From: Cliona cf. orientalis
Lineage: Eukaryota; Porifera; Demospongiae; Clionaida; Clionaidae
Assembly: GCA_963930775.1 (NCBI GenBank)
Contig: OZ005697.1
Location: 744,001-808,000, forward strand
Length of the DNA: 64,000 nt
Reading direction: 5' to 3'
Numbering within the stretch: position 1 is the stretch's first letter; each line of letters opens with the position of its first letter. Shown piece after piece: positions 1 through 12,500 of the stretch. A program made the translations under genes and the position numbers. A model generated the notes under the pieces. That model had not been told where the DNA came from. It searched no databases and saw only the letters and a program-made list of their open reading frames with translations.

Positions 1-63
1 AAGAGTGCCCTGGGAGTGAAACTAAAAGGGACATCACTGTTTTTTGAGGTTTTTCTCTTGTAC

Positions 64-3000
64 CTGGACAGTTGCTAGTGTGTCTCCAACTTCCTCACTG
101 GAGAGCAGTGCCGTTTTCTCGTTAAGCCACGCCTCCTCTTCATCCACACCCACGCAGAACTGCTGGTATTGACATGACTCCTCCAGCCTTTTCTTTCTGC
201 AATAATAATAAATTAGTTAGTGGTAAAAGACCATTACTACAAAGGCCATAATTCACATAAAAATATATATCATTAATTGCATGTGGTGTGTATGTACAAC
301 AATCAGGATATCACGGCAATTAATATTCAGTCAATACAGCATTCTTTTACCTCTCATCGGCAGCCACCTTGAGATCGTCCCAGAGTCCCTTCAGTTCCTC
401 ACACCTCTCCTTGATCCCATCACTGGCGTAGTGTTCCTCAGAGATGAGCTTCTCTCCGTGGGACAGGAGTGAGCTCACTCTGGAGTCGTGGCTAACAAGC
501 TCTGTCTCCAAGTGCCCGTGCTTCTTTTGAAGGTTCTGCACACCAGTCAGATCGTGGCCAAAGTCTCCTCCGCTAATCATTAGCTTCTTCTCCCTGTGCA
601 GGTGTAAGTTGGAATTCAAAAACAGAAGAGAGATGAAAAGATCGGAGTAGAAGTAGAATAATATTCGAAACACTTGCGCTCTATAGCCCCCCCCCCCCCC
701 CATCACACACAGGAATAGTAGATCATGCTTGGTTGGTTTGGTACGTACTTAATCCACGTTTCCTCTTCAGCGACATCTCTGTAGAACTGTTGCAGCTGCA
801 GTGAATTTTCCAGCAGCGAGCGCCTCCTAGCACCCAGCTCCTTCAGTCTACATCAAGCATATGTTATCATGATATTGTTCTTGTCGACTAGCTATATACG
901 TAGCTACAGTATCTCACTCGGTGTATCTATCAGCAATGTTGTCCCGCTTCTCCTGGATACTGTCAGCATCAAAGTGTTGTTCATCAACAAATTTCTGTGC
1001 TTGTGCATTCAAATCTGCCAAACGATCCTGTACAAAAATTAATGCACTAAGCTCAAAAGAATATTCTAGGGGACCTAATAATTTTAAAGCTAAAATTTTA
1101 AAGCTATAAACTTCATTAACCTCATGGGCAGCAATATCTGCTTCCAAAAGATGATGCTTCTTGAGTAAATTCTGCACAGCTGCCAAATCTCTCCCGCAGT
1201 CTTCAGAAGCCAGCTGGGCTTCGAGTCCGCCTAACCAGAAGTCGATATCCTTCACGGCTTCGTTGTACTGCTGCTGCTGATTGGCTTCTCTCAGTTTTTG
1301 CCCCTTCTCTGCGATCTTGTCAAGGAGATCCTTCCACTGTTCTTCGAGCGTTTCGATGTGGTTGGACACCTCAGCCTCACAGCCTACACACTCGTTGTTG
1401 TCAATCAGTGCTGTATGAACAAAATGGGCATTGATCATGCTAGCTACACATTATTAAGCTATCTTTCTTGTGTGTGTCGTGATTGATGAGCAGCAATCTT
1501 GGTACCTTGGCCCATTGTGATGGTAGAGAAAATTCTGTCCTTATTGGCAACCACCTCCGCATCAAATGCCTGATGTTTCTGAAGTTTACCCTGCAATTAA
1601 CCAAATAACATTTTCAGTTAGTGAACATGCATATTTGTGTGAATACTAGTAATATTTTGAGTATAAAATTTGCAAATGCAGATATGGACAAAACAAGCAT
1701 GATTTTTTCAACAATAAAGAGTGTATATAGCTATATAATCATATATAGGCACTCACAGGTAGGTTGGTCGGGTCCTTGTAGGAGTCATCACAGGCCACTT
1801 GCATCTTTTCCCCCATCCAGGCAGCCGCCTCATCCGCTTCTCTCTTGAAGTGCTGCAGAGACTGTGAGTGTCCCAGCAGACTCCTCCACTTGCCCATGGC
1901 CGACTTGAGCTTGGACCACTGAGCTAGCACGCTGGCTCTTCGCTCGGCCACCTCCACGGCTGCGTAGTGACGGCTTCGGATTAGCTGGTCGGCTGATCCT
2001 TGCAAGGCAGCTATCTTCTCCTCCTGTGGAATGGGAATGGAGAATGAGAATAATAGGATACTCTTTGTGGAATACATCGCTAAGTAAGGCCTATCATTTA
2101 CAATTTTTCAATCAGAAACAAATTTTAAGGTGGGAACGAGACTAAAATTATTACATATGATTCTTCCCACCTGTGCTTGAAGAGATTTCTCAAAGTCTTC
2201 ATGTTTCTTGATGAGTGCCTGTACAGCATCCAGTGATGAGCCAACGTCACCACTCGCCAAGAAGGCCTCCCTCTTGGCCATCCAGCTCTCAGCCTGCTCG
2301 GCCTCGTGGTTGAATTGCTCCAGATTGAGACACTGGTCAAGCAGCAGCTTCCTAGATAACCATGCTCTGTGTATGTCATTACGGTGTGGAAATTGTATTG
2401 GTATGAGAGTAACTGAAGAATTGCAATGATTAACACACGAGTTTCTGCTCCATGTATTATGCTTTCTTCATCGATCCCTTCTTTTCTCTCTCTCTCTCCC
2501 CCCACCCCCTCTCTCTTAAATTTAATTATTTTTCTCTTACTTTTCCAAAGCCTCTCTCTCCTTGATGAGTAGCCTTAGCTTATCCTGTATCTCAGAGCTG
2601 GCAAAGTGTGTCCTAGCCAGTAGCTGGCTACCGAACGACTCAAACGCAGAAAAAGCTGGTGCTCGAGCATCGATGTCCGTCCTTAGCTCTTGGTGTCTCT
2701 CCAGGAGAGCTTCTGCTCCACTCATATCCTTGGCTAGTTCATCAGACGACACTAGGGCCATCATGGAGCTCAGCCATGCCATCAGGTTGCGGTAGTCACT
2801 CAGAAAACGTTGAAAGTCATGAGAGTCACTGAGTTTCATACGACGACCTTCAGACTATATAAGAAAAATCGTGGATTGTATCACATTTGAACAGTCACTA
2901 TTGAGCAATCTTAGCCATTACATGATATGAACGTTATTGCCACCTCTTATTCTCTAATGTTTCTATCAGCTGATAATTACAGGGGCTTACTCGTGACTTG

Positions 3001-6000
3001 AGAGTTGTCCATGCATCGACAATCTCCTTCTCCTTGGCTCTGACGTTCCAACTTGCAGCTGGCTGTGCTCCGACCAGCTGAGCTGCGTCCATTCTCAGCA
3101 CCTTCACCGTCTCTTCGAGCGCAGCCAAGTCCCTCTCCAGTCCCTCGTGCTTCCTCTGGAGGGTCTGGACGCTGGCTAGATCACGTCCGTAGTCGTCAGA
3201 GAGAAGAGCCGTATCCTTTTCGTTCATCCAGCTCTTAGTCTCATCAGCAGCCCTGACAAATTAAATCATGGTTTTAAAGGATTCAAAATAGCCATAAATA
3301 TATTATACCTGATGAATTTGTGGACTTGGTGTGAGCCATCAAGAGTATTCTTCTTTTTCTTGGACACCTCAGTGAGATCATCCCAATGCTGATTGAGCCC
3401 CTGTGATAATTAAATTATACAAAATCACATGATCAGTTGCCATAGTAACTAATAGTGTGATCGCAGTAATATTACTACGTACTTCGCATAGTCTTTGTAT
3501 TTCCTCAGCGTCAGGGTGTCCAGTATCTAACATCTCCTGCGCTAGATCATCGATATGCTCTAAACGAGCCTCGTTCGTTTCTATGTCCTTCTGAAAATCT
3601 TCGAACTTCTTCATCAGCATCTCAACGTGGTCCAGATCTTTACTAGGCTCCTCAGCGCTGGCTAAAGCTTCCTTATCGTTGATCCAATGCTCCAACTCGA
3701 TAATCTCACGTAAGAGGTTAAAACGCTTTTTTGAATCTTCGAGCATTTGTCGTCGTTCCTTGGCGTGCTGTTGAAGTTGAGTGTACTTCCCTTTTATCAT
3801 GTTCTGTCGCATCTCCACAGCGTCTTGAACCCCGGAGGACGCCATGGCAATGGTTGGGATGGTGGGTGTGGTCGGGGAGGAGGCTGGAGGGGTTGGCATC
3901 TTGCGCACATAGGCGGCAGGGACGAAGCCTTGCTTTCCATCCTTCTCAACTTTCCACCAATCCTGATTACATCACAATGACGTCATAAATCACAGAATTT
4001 GATTATAGTTATTGCTAGCTGAACAAACCTTGTTTGAAGAGTTCAGTAGCATGAGTATATCTCCTTTCTTTATGCTCAGCTCTCGAGCTGTCTTCCCCTT
4101 GTAGGTGTACATTGCTTTCACTGTCGGCTTAGCTGGAGGCTTGGCAACTTTGACCTCAACAACTGCTGAACCTGAAGTAGCCTGGATATTTGAAAATTCA
4201 TGTAGGATGAATGGTGCAGTGGATATAATCTATAATCTCGTCCCCAGGCCTATCCCAAAATGCTTTTCAGCATTAATTTTAAGCTGAGATGGGCCTGGGG
4301 GTGAGGCTAGTGGATTATGTAGTTACTGTTTTAATTTGGTGATACCTTGCATTTTTTGCTCTGGTCCTCCAACGACTTGACTGTGGTCCCGAATGCTTCA
4401 ACGTCAGCAACCACCAGCTCATGTTTTTTCAACAGAGCCTGCAATTAACAATATTAATACTCGAAATTAATTTGGCACACCATGATTTAATTTGCTCTGG
4501 TATTATTCATAGCCACTAAAAACAATTCGAATTTACTTCACCTGTGCGCTGTCTTCATCCTTCCCATAATCCCTCCCGGCCACCATTGGTTCCTTCTCCT
4601 TCATCCATGACTCTGCCTCCTGGGCCTCGCTGAAGTACTGCTGTGCCTGGTGGGCGTCGGTCAGACTCTGTTGTCTCGTCTGGGCGTGCTCATTGATTCC
4701 TGCCCAGCTGCCTTCCAGCTGAGCAATCTTCTGTTTGATCTCGCTAGCTCCGAAGTGCCCCGAATCGATCATCGATTGGCCGTTGGAACTGACTGCTTTG
4801 ATGCGAGGCTCGTGACTGGATATCTCAGCCTGTTATTATAGTTTCAGAAAAGGAGCTACGGTCAGATCCTTGGTAAGATTATATACAGGAGAACTAACCA
4901 TTAAAGCTTGGTGCTTTTTCTGAAGATTCTGAACGTTGGTGAGGTCTTTACCTGCAGTGTTGAATTGATCAATATTGATGGATTGGCCAATTTTAGTTGG
5001 ACATTTTTTGCTCAAAATATCTGATATACATTTTATGTTTTAATTCTGGAGCAATAATTATAATAACTAGAGCTCTGTAGAGCACATACCCCGCGCGCTT
5101 TGCAATACTCTGCAATATTGCAACTTGGGCAAAGCTGTTTTATGACTTGACGACCCTTTTCAACACTGAGCTTGAGCATGCGCAGTTGCATCAGCATACT
5201 AAAAGAGTGGGTGTGGTCGACAAACCACAGGCATACAGAACAGAAAATGCACGATTTGTAGCACTAGTAAGCCTTTTTGAGCAATTCGAAGCGCGTACAA
5301 ACCAGTTTTTCACCGATATCTATCGATTGGTTGTGCTTACAACACGCACAGACGCCTAGAACTCGAGATCTGGCGATTTTCGTGCCGACGACAACAACAA
5401 CTACAACAACAACAGACATACAAACCGATTGCTTTACCCCTTGCGCATGCGCGCGGGGTAATTATGCTCAGCTAGCTAGAATCATAGTTTGCACCTCACC
5501 AGTATGAGTTGAAGAAGCGAGCTGATCTCTCTCTCTGATCCACACCTCCTCATCCTCCACGTCTCGAAAGAACTGCTGCAGCTGGTGAGAAGCCTCGAGG
5601 CGTAGCTTCTGTGCCTTCAGGGGCTCCTGGAGTGCATCATAACGAGCCTTCATCTCCTGCTGCCTCTGTTGGATGCTAGCAGCGTCAAAGTGCCCGTTCT
5701 CTACGAAATCCTCAGCTTGAGAGGTGAGCGAGTCTATCTGTGCTCGGTGGCCGGATATGTCCATCTCCAGCAGATTGAGACGTCTTTGGAGCTTTTGCAC
5801 ACTGCTTAGATCCTGCATGTGGTCACAATGATTATAATATTATTATAGCTCATACTCGGTTAAAAAAGCACATACATAATAATTATTGTGTGTGTCACCA
5901 ATACTAGAAGATGGTATATAATATAACTTCGCTACTGTTATTGAGCTGTAACTAGACGAAGTTAATAATGATTTTTTTTTGTTGTAGCTGACCTTTCCTA

Positions 6001-9000
6001 GGTCCTCTGAAGCCAGCTGTTTCTCAACCTCATCCAGCCAGAGATCCACATCCTTCACTGCTCTATAAAACTGCTGCTGTTCATTTGCCTCCCACAGCTT
6101 GCGTCCCTTGTTGGCCGCATCCATCTCTAGCTCCGCCCACACTGCCTGGAGCTCCCCCGATTTGGTCCTGCATGTGAGAACAGTCATTACGTCACATTGA
6201 TAGCATCCCTAGCTACCACTCATAGTACACCAGTACAAGTTTAATATCATGATATCCACATGTTGATGTGCAACACCTCCTGTAAATATATTCTAGATGT
6301 ATAATACATGTACCTGATTTCTTCAGTTGCAAAATGGTCTGCACCAATCAGATCACTGCCTGTTTCACTGACGGCATCAATCCGCCCCTTGTTAGCCAAG
6401 AGCTCTGATTCAAAGTCCTGGTGTTGCTGAATCTTAGCCTCGAGGTTGGAAGGATCCTTGTACGTCTCATCCCTGGCAATCTTGCTTTTCTCGTTCACCC
6501 AATTCTTCGCATCCTCTGTGTCCCTGAGGAACTGCTGGAGACTGTGTGACTCATCAAGTTGGGAGCGTCTCTCGTTGGCTTGCTCTAGAAGCTCTGAACG
6601 ACGAGTCAGGACAGCTTTTCTTCTCAAATCAACTTCATCTGCCGCGTAGTGTTCAGCGCGAATCAATTTAGTAACAGTTTCATCAAGTGCCTATGTAAGT
6701 GTACCGGTAAATTATTCAAATGATATGTATTTAGAGGGAGAGTGTGCTCAGATTGCAAAGCTAATAATCTACCTTGAACTTCTCTTCTTGAGCTGCTAGA
6801 GTCTTTTCAAAATTTTCATGTTTCGTGATGAGTGCCTCCACTCCTTCCAAACTATCACCAATGTCTTCATTCGCCAGAAATGACTGAAATATTATTATAC
6901 AGTAAGCCATATAGATCATAAAGCAATAGGTACCACGTGCAATGTGCCCCACCCACCTCCTGTTTTGCCATCCAGTTATCTGCTTGGTCAGCATCTCTCA
7001 TGAACAGCTGCAGATCGAGACACTGCTCAAACTGTTCCTTTCTCTCCTCCCACAGGGACCGCAGCTGTGCCTTCTCAGCAGATAGTGACTGGAGCTGTGG
7101 ATATGTTTAATAACTACATGATGATATCAATGAAATATTCCAAGGTTCAAAGTGCTCCGAGGGGAATCAAATTATGGGAGTTTATGGCAATCTCACCTTC
7201 ATGCATATGGTCACTCATATGCAAATTGTATACATTTTAATTTGTGTGGAAGTCCCTTAAATGTGACTTACACCACTGACATCTCCTTCTTACCTCTTTC
7301 TTCACTTCCTCTGAGGCAAAGTGTCCGGAAGAGATGAGGCTCTGTCCAAACTGAGTGGCAGCTTTGAAGCTGTCCTCCTGAGCGTCGATCTCTCCCTTTC
7401 TCTCTCTGTGCCTCTGAAGCATGGCCTCCGCTCCAGACATGTCCTTGGCCAGCTCGTCAGCAGAGAGAAGTGCCTTCATATCATTCACCCACGACATCAA
7501 CTCACTATAATCGTATCAGTATAGATCTAGTAGTGCACTAGCAGGTTTTCTTACAATCAAAACCTAATAGGACTTGAATCTTAATTTTGACCATGGATGT
7601 TGATATTCCCCATATTATTGTGACCACATAATATATTATTTCTTTTGGATTGTGTTATTGCATGCTGCTTTATCTATTTTTACCGATTATCTCCAAGAAA
7701 CTTTTGGAACTGCAGTGCTCCATCGAGCCTTGCTCCTCTGTTCGACGCCTTCCTTTTGATTCCCTCCCATAGACCTACAATCTCTGCCTGCTTTGCTGCT
7801 ATCTGGTCAGCACTCTCGGTATGTCTGCCCTGAAGCTTCCTTGCATCGTCACCGAGTAGACCAACTTTCGACTCGAGCGCCGCTAAATCTCTCTCCAGTC
7901 CTTCATGCTTTCTCTGAAGAGCTTGCACGCTGGCTAGATCACGTCCATAGTCGTCTGAAAGAAGAGCCATGTCTTTTTCGTTCATCCAACTCTTTGTCTC
8001 ATCAGCATCTCTGCAAATAACAATAATCATGGTGAAATACCATAATAACTATACTTAATCATGAACTACTATTTTATGCAAACCTGTTGAATTTCTGTAT
8101 CTCACGTGCACCTGAAAGCTTCTCTTCTCTATGCTTGGCCAGTGTTGTCAAATCCGACCAGCTTTGGTTCACCGCCTCTTGTCTTGACTCAATCAGATCT
8201 GAGTCAGGGTGTCTCTCACTCAGAAGCTTCTTTGCCAGCTGATTGACTTCAGCAACTCTCGCTTTATTCGCTTCGAGATCCTTCAAGAAATCGGCAAAGT
8301 TCTTCTGCAACATTTCCACGTGTTCAAGGTCTTTTCCAAGCTCCTCAGAACTGGCAACAGCCTCTCGATCGGAAATCCATGCAGCTACCTCATCAGCTTC
8401 TCGGATGAAACTCTCACGCTTCTGTGCGTCTGTCAGTTTCTGTCGCTTGTCAGTACATACGTCCAATAGATTCTGCCACAACTCAGAGAGCTCATCCAAT
8501 CGAGCCTGGAACAAAATGTTTGTTCACAGGGAAGTAATATATTATTATGAATGTGATATAAGTAATTATTTATAAATAGCTTGTGTATTTGATACTAGGA
8601 TATGTTATTCATAGCAAGGACTGTCCCAGTCCACCCATCGATCTATGAATCAATTTATCATTAATCAACAATTTTTGTATGTAGCATTTTTGCAATATCG
8701 TTTATGGTACCAGGATATCATATCGTGTTTGGTAGCAATAGACTAAGTGCTTACTCTGATTTGGTCCGAGGCGAAGTGGTCCTGACTGATCATCTCTTTG
8801 CCGGTGCTCTTGAGGGAGTGGATGGAGTTGCTGTGAGCGGCCACCTCAGCCTCAAATGTCTGGTGCTTCTGGATCTTACCCTAAATTATTAATGTTGCGC
8901 TTTAGTACCGTATATATTAAATCATCAATTTTCAGCTTTTTTCCCCGCATATCCAGATCCAAACAATAATGGATCCAGAGTATATGGCTGCATAGCAACG

Positions 9001-9352
9001 ACTAATAAGCCCCACCCCCAAACATGCAGCCAGATAATTTCGGCTCATTAATTTATATTCCGTCTATCATCTAATAGTTTACCTGAAGGTTTGTTCGATC
9101 TTTATGCGATTCATCCGATACAATTTGCATCTTTTCGTTGACCCACGCCTCCAGCTCGTCTGCGCTTCGTCTGAACTGCTGGAACCGTTTGGCTTCCTCC
9201 AGCTTTTCCCGCCTCTTTCGCGCGGCTTCTTTGAATCCCTCGTACTTTGATAGCACCTGGTCTCTTCGAGCGCGCACATCGTTGGCGCTCTGCAAGCGAA
9301 GAGGCAGCTGCTGTCCGCCGCTGGTGGCGGTTGACTCGCGCCGATCAGCCAT
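64..9352 (-). CDS. SPTAN1: Alpha-spectrin (non-erythroid type), 5' part, 26 exons
   Basis: Scaffold of the submembrane spectrin-actin network, paired with beta-spectrin. Translation gives an N-terminal partial repeat followed by many ~106-residue triple-helical spectrin repeats (recurring W and 'SWMNEKD'-like helix-A motifs). An SH3 domain (ALYDY-like '[19 protein letters not shown]', then '[19 protein letters not shown]') begins near residue 968, as in vertebrate alpha-II spectrin. Exons: 64-196, 351-593, 749-847, 918-1027, 1121-1410, 1506-1590, 1757-2023, 2171-2351, 2541-2854, 2991-3252, 3309-3400, 3483-3962, 4029-4181, 4346-4438, 4542-4829, 4899-4951, 5500-5812, 5993-6167, 6314-6690, 6773-6883, 6957-7094, 7294-7504, 7684-8010, 8084-8505, 8755-8880, 9083-9352. 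Phases are continuous and give 1,871 codons of the ~2,400 expected; the last repeats and EF-hands lie left of the window. Start chosen at MADRRES (9352). Head-to-head with the death-domain gene at 9530. Confidence 0.95.
4228..4312. repeat. Short imperfect inverted repeat in a spectrin intron
   Basis: Left arm reads CTCGTCCCCAGGCCTATCCC and right arm GGGCCTGGGGGTGAGGCTA, folding across a loop of about 45 bp. A similar TAGCCTC...GAGGCTA pair occurs at 37950-38021. Probably an old palindromic MITE remnant. Confidence 0.45.
5087..5460. mobile_element. MITE-like element in a spectrin intron (family T, copy 1)
   Basis: 374-bp insertion in the intron between exons 4899-4951 and 5500-5812. It has 12-bp terminal inverted repeats TACCCCGCGCGC / GCGCGCGGGGTA and no coding capacity. 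Diverged copies of the same sequence lie at 14738-15122 (opposite orientation) and 25500-26110. Superfamily not determined. Confidence 0.65.
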
Positions 9353-9497
9353 CTTCACTCCGCTATAGCCGCGCTATGTACGTACGTACAAGGGGTGTGT
9401 CACGCCCCCTCATAATGTGCGCGCTATGACAATTTCCCTAGTGAGCATGCGCACTAACTCTTGCAATTTGTAAATGAGCGACTATGATGTGACGTGA

Positions 9498-9507
9498 GGG
9501 GAATCCC
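9498..9507. promoter_or_regulatory. kappaB-type site upstream of array copy A
   Basis: GGGGAATCCC matches the NF-kappaB consensus GGGRNWYYCC exactly and lies 22 bp before the copy A start codon, in the 177-bp spacer shared with alpha-spectrin. The same decamer precedes copies B and C. A TGACGT CRE-like core adjoins it in this copy only. Confidence 0.5.
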
Positions 9508-9529
9508 AATATACAGTGGATAAACAGCC

Positions 9530-12500
9530 ATGGCCATGTCTGACCGTCCTAGCACTTTTAGGCTTCAGCACATTTTGACTACGGTGAAGGATGTCGCCAC
9601 AGAGTGGCATGACTTAGGCCTCCACCTAGGTCTGCCAGAATCCATCCTCAAACTGATAGGCTCCAGCCCAGACATCGAGGGTCACCTACGAATGACAGTG
9701 TCCAAGTGGCTGGACTATGACCCCGAGGCCAGCTGGGATAAGCTGGCAAACGCCTTGAACATTATGGGAATGAATACAATTGCTGCAAACATCAGAAGCA
9801 AATATGTGGGAGCTGCTGCTACTGCTCTCGATGTGACTGATACTACTACTGATGACGACTCTAAGACACGTATGTTCAAATATCAGTAACTCATAAATTA
9901 GTGTGCATAATATTATATTATTGCAGCTGCTTGACTTCAATTTAATCTTGTTTTATACATGCAGGCCAAAAAATAAACCGAAATATTCTCCAAACAATCA
10001 AGTGCCAATTCGCTTCTCTCCAGCTGAAAGTACGAACAGCCATGGAAACTACTAAACCAAATGCAGTCAAAGTAGATGATGTCCATCAATATTTAGTGGC
10101 TTCATTTCAGGGCGATTGCTGCATCCCTGAAGCTCCTGACCTCACAAAGTTATTCAATATAATAACTGAGGCTAAGCTCTGGCACTACGATCACTATGTG
10201 CCCCTGCAACAACTCGCTCAACATTTTCTTCCTGATAACGAGCAAGTAAGAAAGCACATTGCTGATTATAAGAACCAGCTCTCTGGTTTCTGTGCCACCA
10301 CAAAGATTGTAGATTTCGTCAATCTATCTGAGCTGGAAGAGCTTGAAGAAGATGACCCTCAACAACCTTTTGCTCCAGAGAAATACGATTATCGCATGCT
10401 TAAAGTTAAGCTGAAGATGAAGAACGTCAATAAGTTGACGCTCGGCTACGTGAATACACTCTGGCAATCTTTTGCAGAGGAATTTGGCCTCCCCTCCCTC
10501 ACAACCGTCATTGATAAGATCATCGATGGTAGTCTTGTCATTTCCTGGCTGATCCTACCCCACATTGCTGACAAAATCCGAGCATCCTTCTCAAAGGCTC
10601 TCAGGTTCTACCAGCAACATGGCATCGTTGAAGTTCACATTGATGATGACCTACTCTATGATGAGGACTGGATTGTGAGTGCTAGATTTTTAGGTTAGAG
10701 TTTTGGATTACATCAAAAACCAAAGTTATAATTTTTCAGCCTAATAGTGCATGTATCAAATGAACAGTACTATAATGAACCCTTGACCATCTCCCCAGTA
10801 GCTGCACAGTGTAATGGTGCATGTGGTAAAAGGTCGTCAATAGAATGCGTACACATCGATCGATGCTGGCCCCAGAAATCTAGTCTCGTGACCCAGCCCC
10901 CTACACGCACATGTAGGGGGCTGGGTCACGAGACTACCAGAAATCATGGAGATGGCGTCTAAGATCGACTCTCAACCTTGATAGCGACAAGTTTCGATGC
11001 TTCAATCACAGAGACGAACTCGACAGCACAGTATTCCTTCCGAACTTCAGGTTGGTCGCGCTGCTGCAGTCACGCGCGGGCCAGCCCCTTGTGACAATGA
11101 TGCGTGCTATATATAGCGCAAGGCTATCCACGGCATTATGTAAGCCAAGAAAACACGTGAAGTTCAACCAACAGTGCTTCTCAGAGAAAGTAGCGCTCAG
11201 CTTGTAATGTATTCGCTGGATACACGCGTAAAATACTCTACATATTCACTGATTTTCAAGTCCCAGAAAGGCTCCAGCGAGGCCCTGGGTTTTTTCATAA
11301 TTACCTCATAGGTTGCATCATAATTTCATCATAGATTACACCACAATTACCTCATAACCACAGAAAAGTAAATTGCTACTGGGGAGATAATGAAAAACTT
11401 AGAGACTACGTCCAGAGTCCCTCATGAATACGCCGCCATAAATTCGAACTAGGACACATCGACAAACGGCGCATGCTCCGTATACGTGTACAATATTGGG
11501 GCGCGCGGCTTGAGCCGGTTGACCTTCACCCACCACGTGCTCGACTGAATAGGGAAATCCCCCCGAGTGCGAGCTCGCCAAAGAAAGCGAACCGAGAAAA
11601 TCGCCATATCTCATCGATAGTCCACAATGTCTTCTACGCTACGTTCGAATTCTGGGTCCCAACAACCTTTCATGCGCGCTAAACATTTTGAAACAGTTTC
11701 ACAGGAATTACATCATAAGTTTCATCATAGATTTCATCATAGGTTTCATCATCATTTCATCATAATTTCATCATAGCGAGAGCCGAATTCTTCGTTTCTA
11801 ATTGGGACTCTGGACGTAATAATTATTATAATATTATAATTATTATAAACAGAGATACTGAATATGCACATTAGAAATATTATAATATGCTATCATCCTT
11901 TTATTTTGTAGGCTGGCTCTACACCATTGTACCAAGCTAGCTTTGTAGGTAACACCAGTGAAGTAAAGGAGTTGTTGGAGGGTGGAGCTGATGTGAATGA
12001 ACAGAACAATGTAAGTACAAAATTTAGTATCCTATGTATGACACTATTGCATGAGTTTCCAAGTTAAATATTTATGGTTTGGGTTTATTTCAACCAACAA
12101 CCAACTAAAACCAACCTATGCTTGTAGAGGACATAATTATTACTTTCATATCTGCCTAGAGTCAATCCCAGTGACATCAGAGGAGGTTGGACACGATCAC
12201 GTGCACACAAAAAGTGGGCGCGTTGCCCCATATATTATTATTACATCCCGAGTCCCAATTAGAAAAACTATTCGGCCGACCGATGAGGTAATTGTGACGT
12301 AAAATATGACGAAAATGCGGTTAAGACTGTTTCAAAATGTTTAGTGCGCATGAAATCTTGTTGAGGCCCAGAATTCGAACCTAGCGTAGAAGACATCGTG
12401 GACTATCGATGAGATATGGCGATTTTCTCAGTTCGCTTTCTTTGGCAAGCACGCACTCGGGGGGATTTCCCTATTCAGTCTATATATAGCACAAGGCAGG

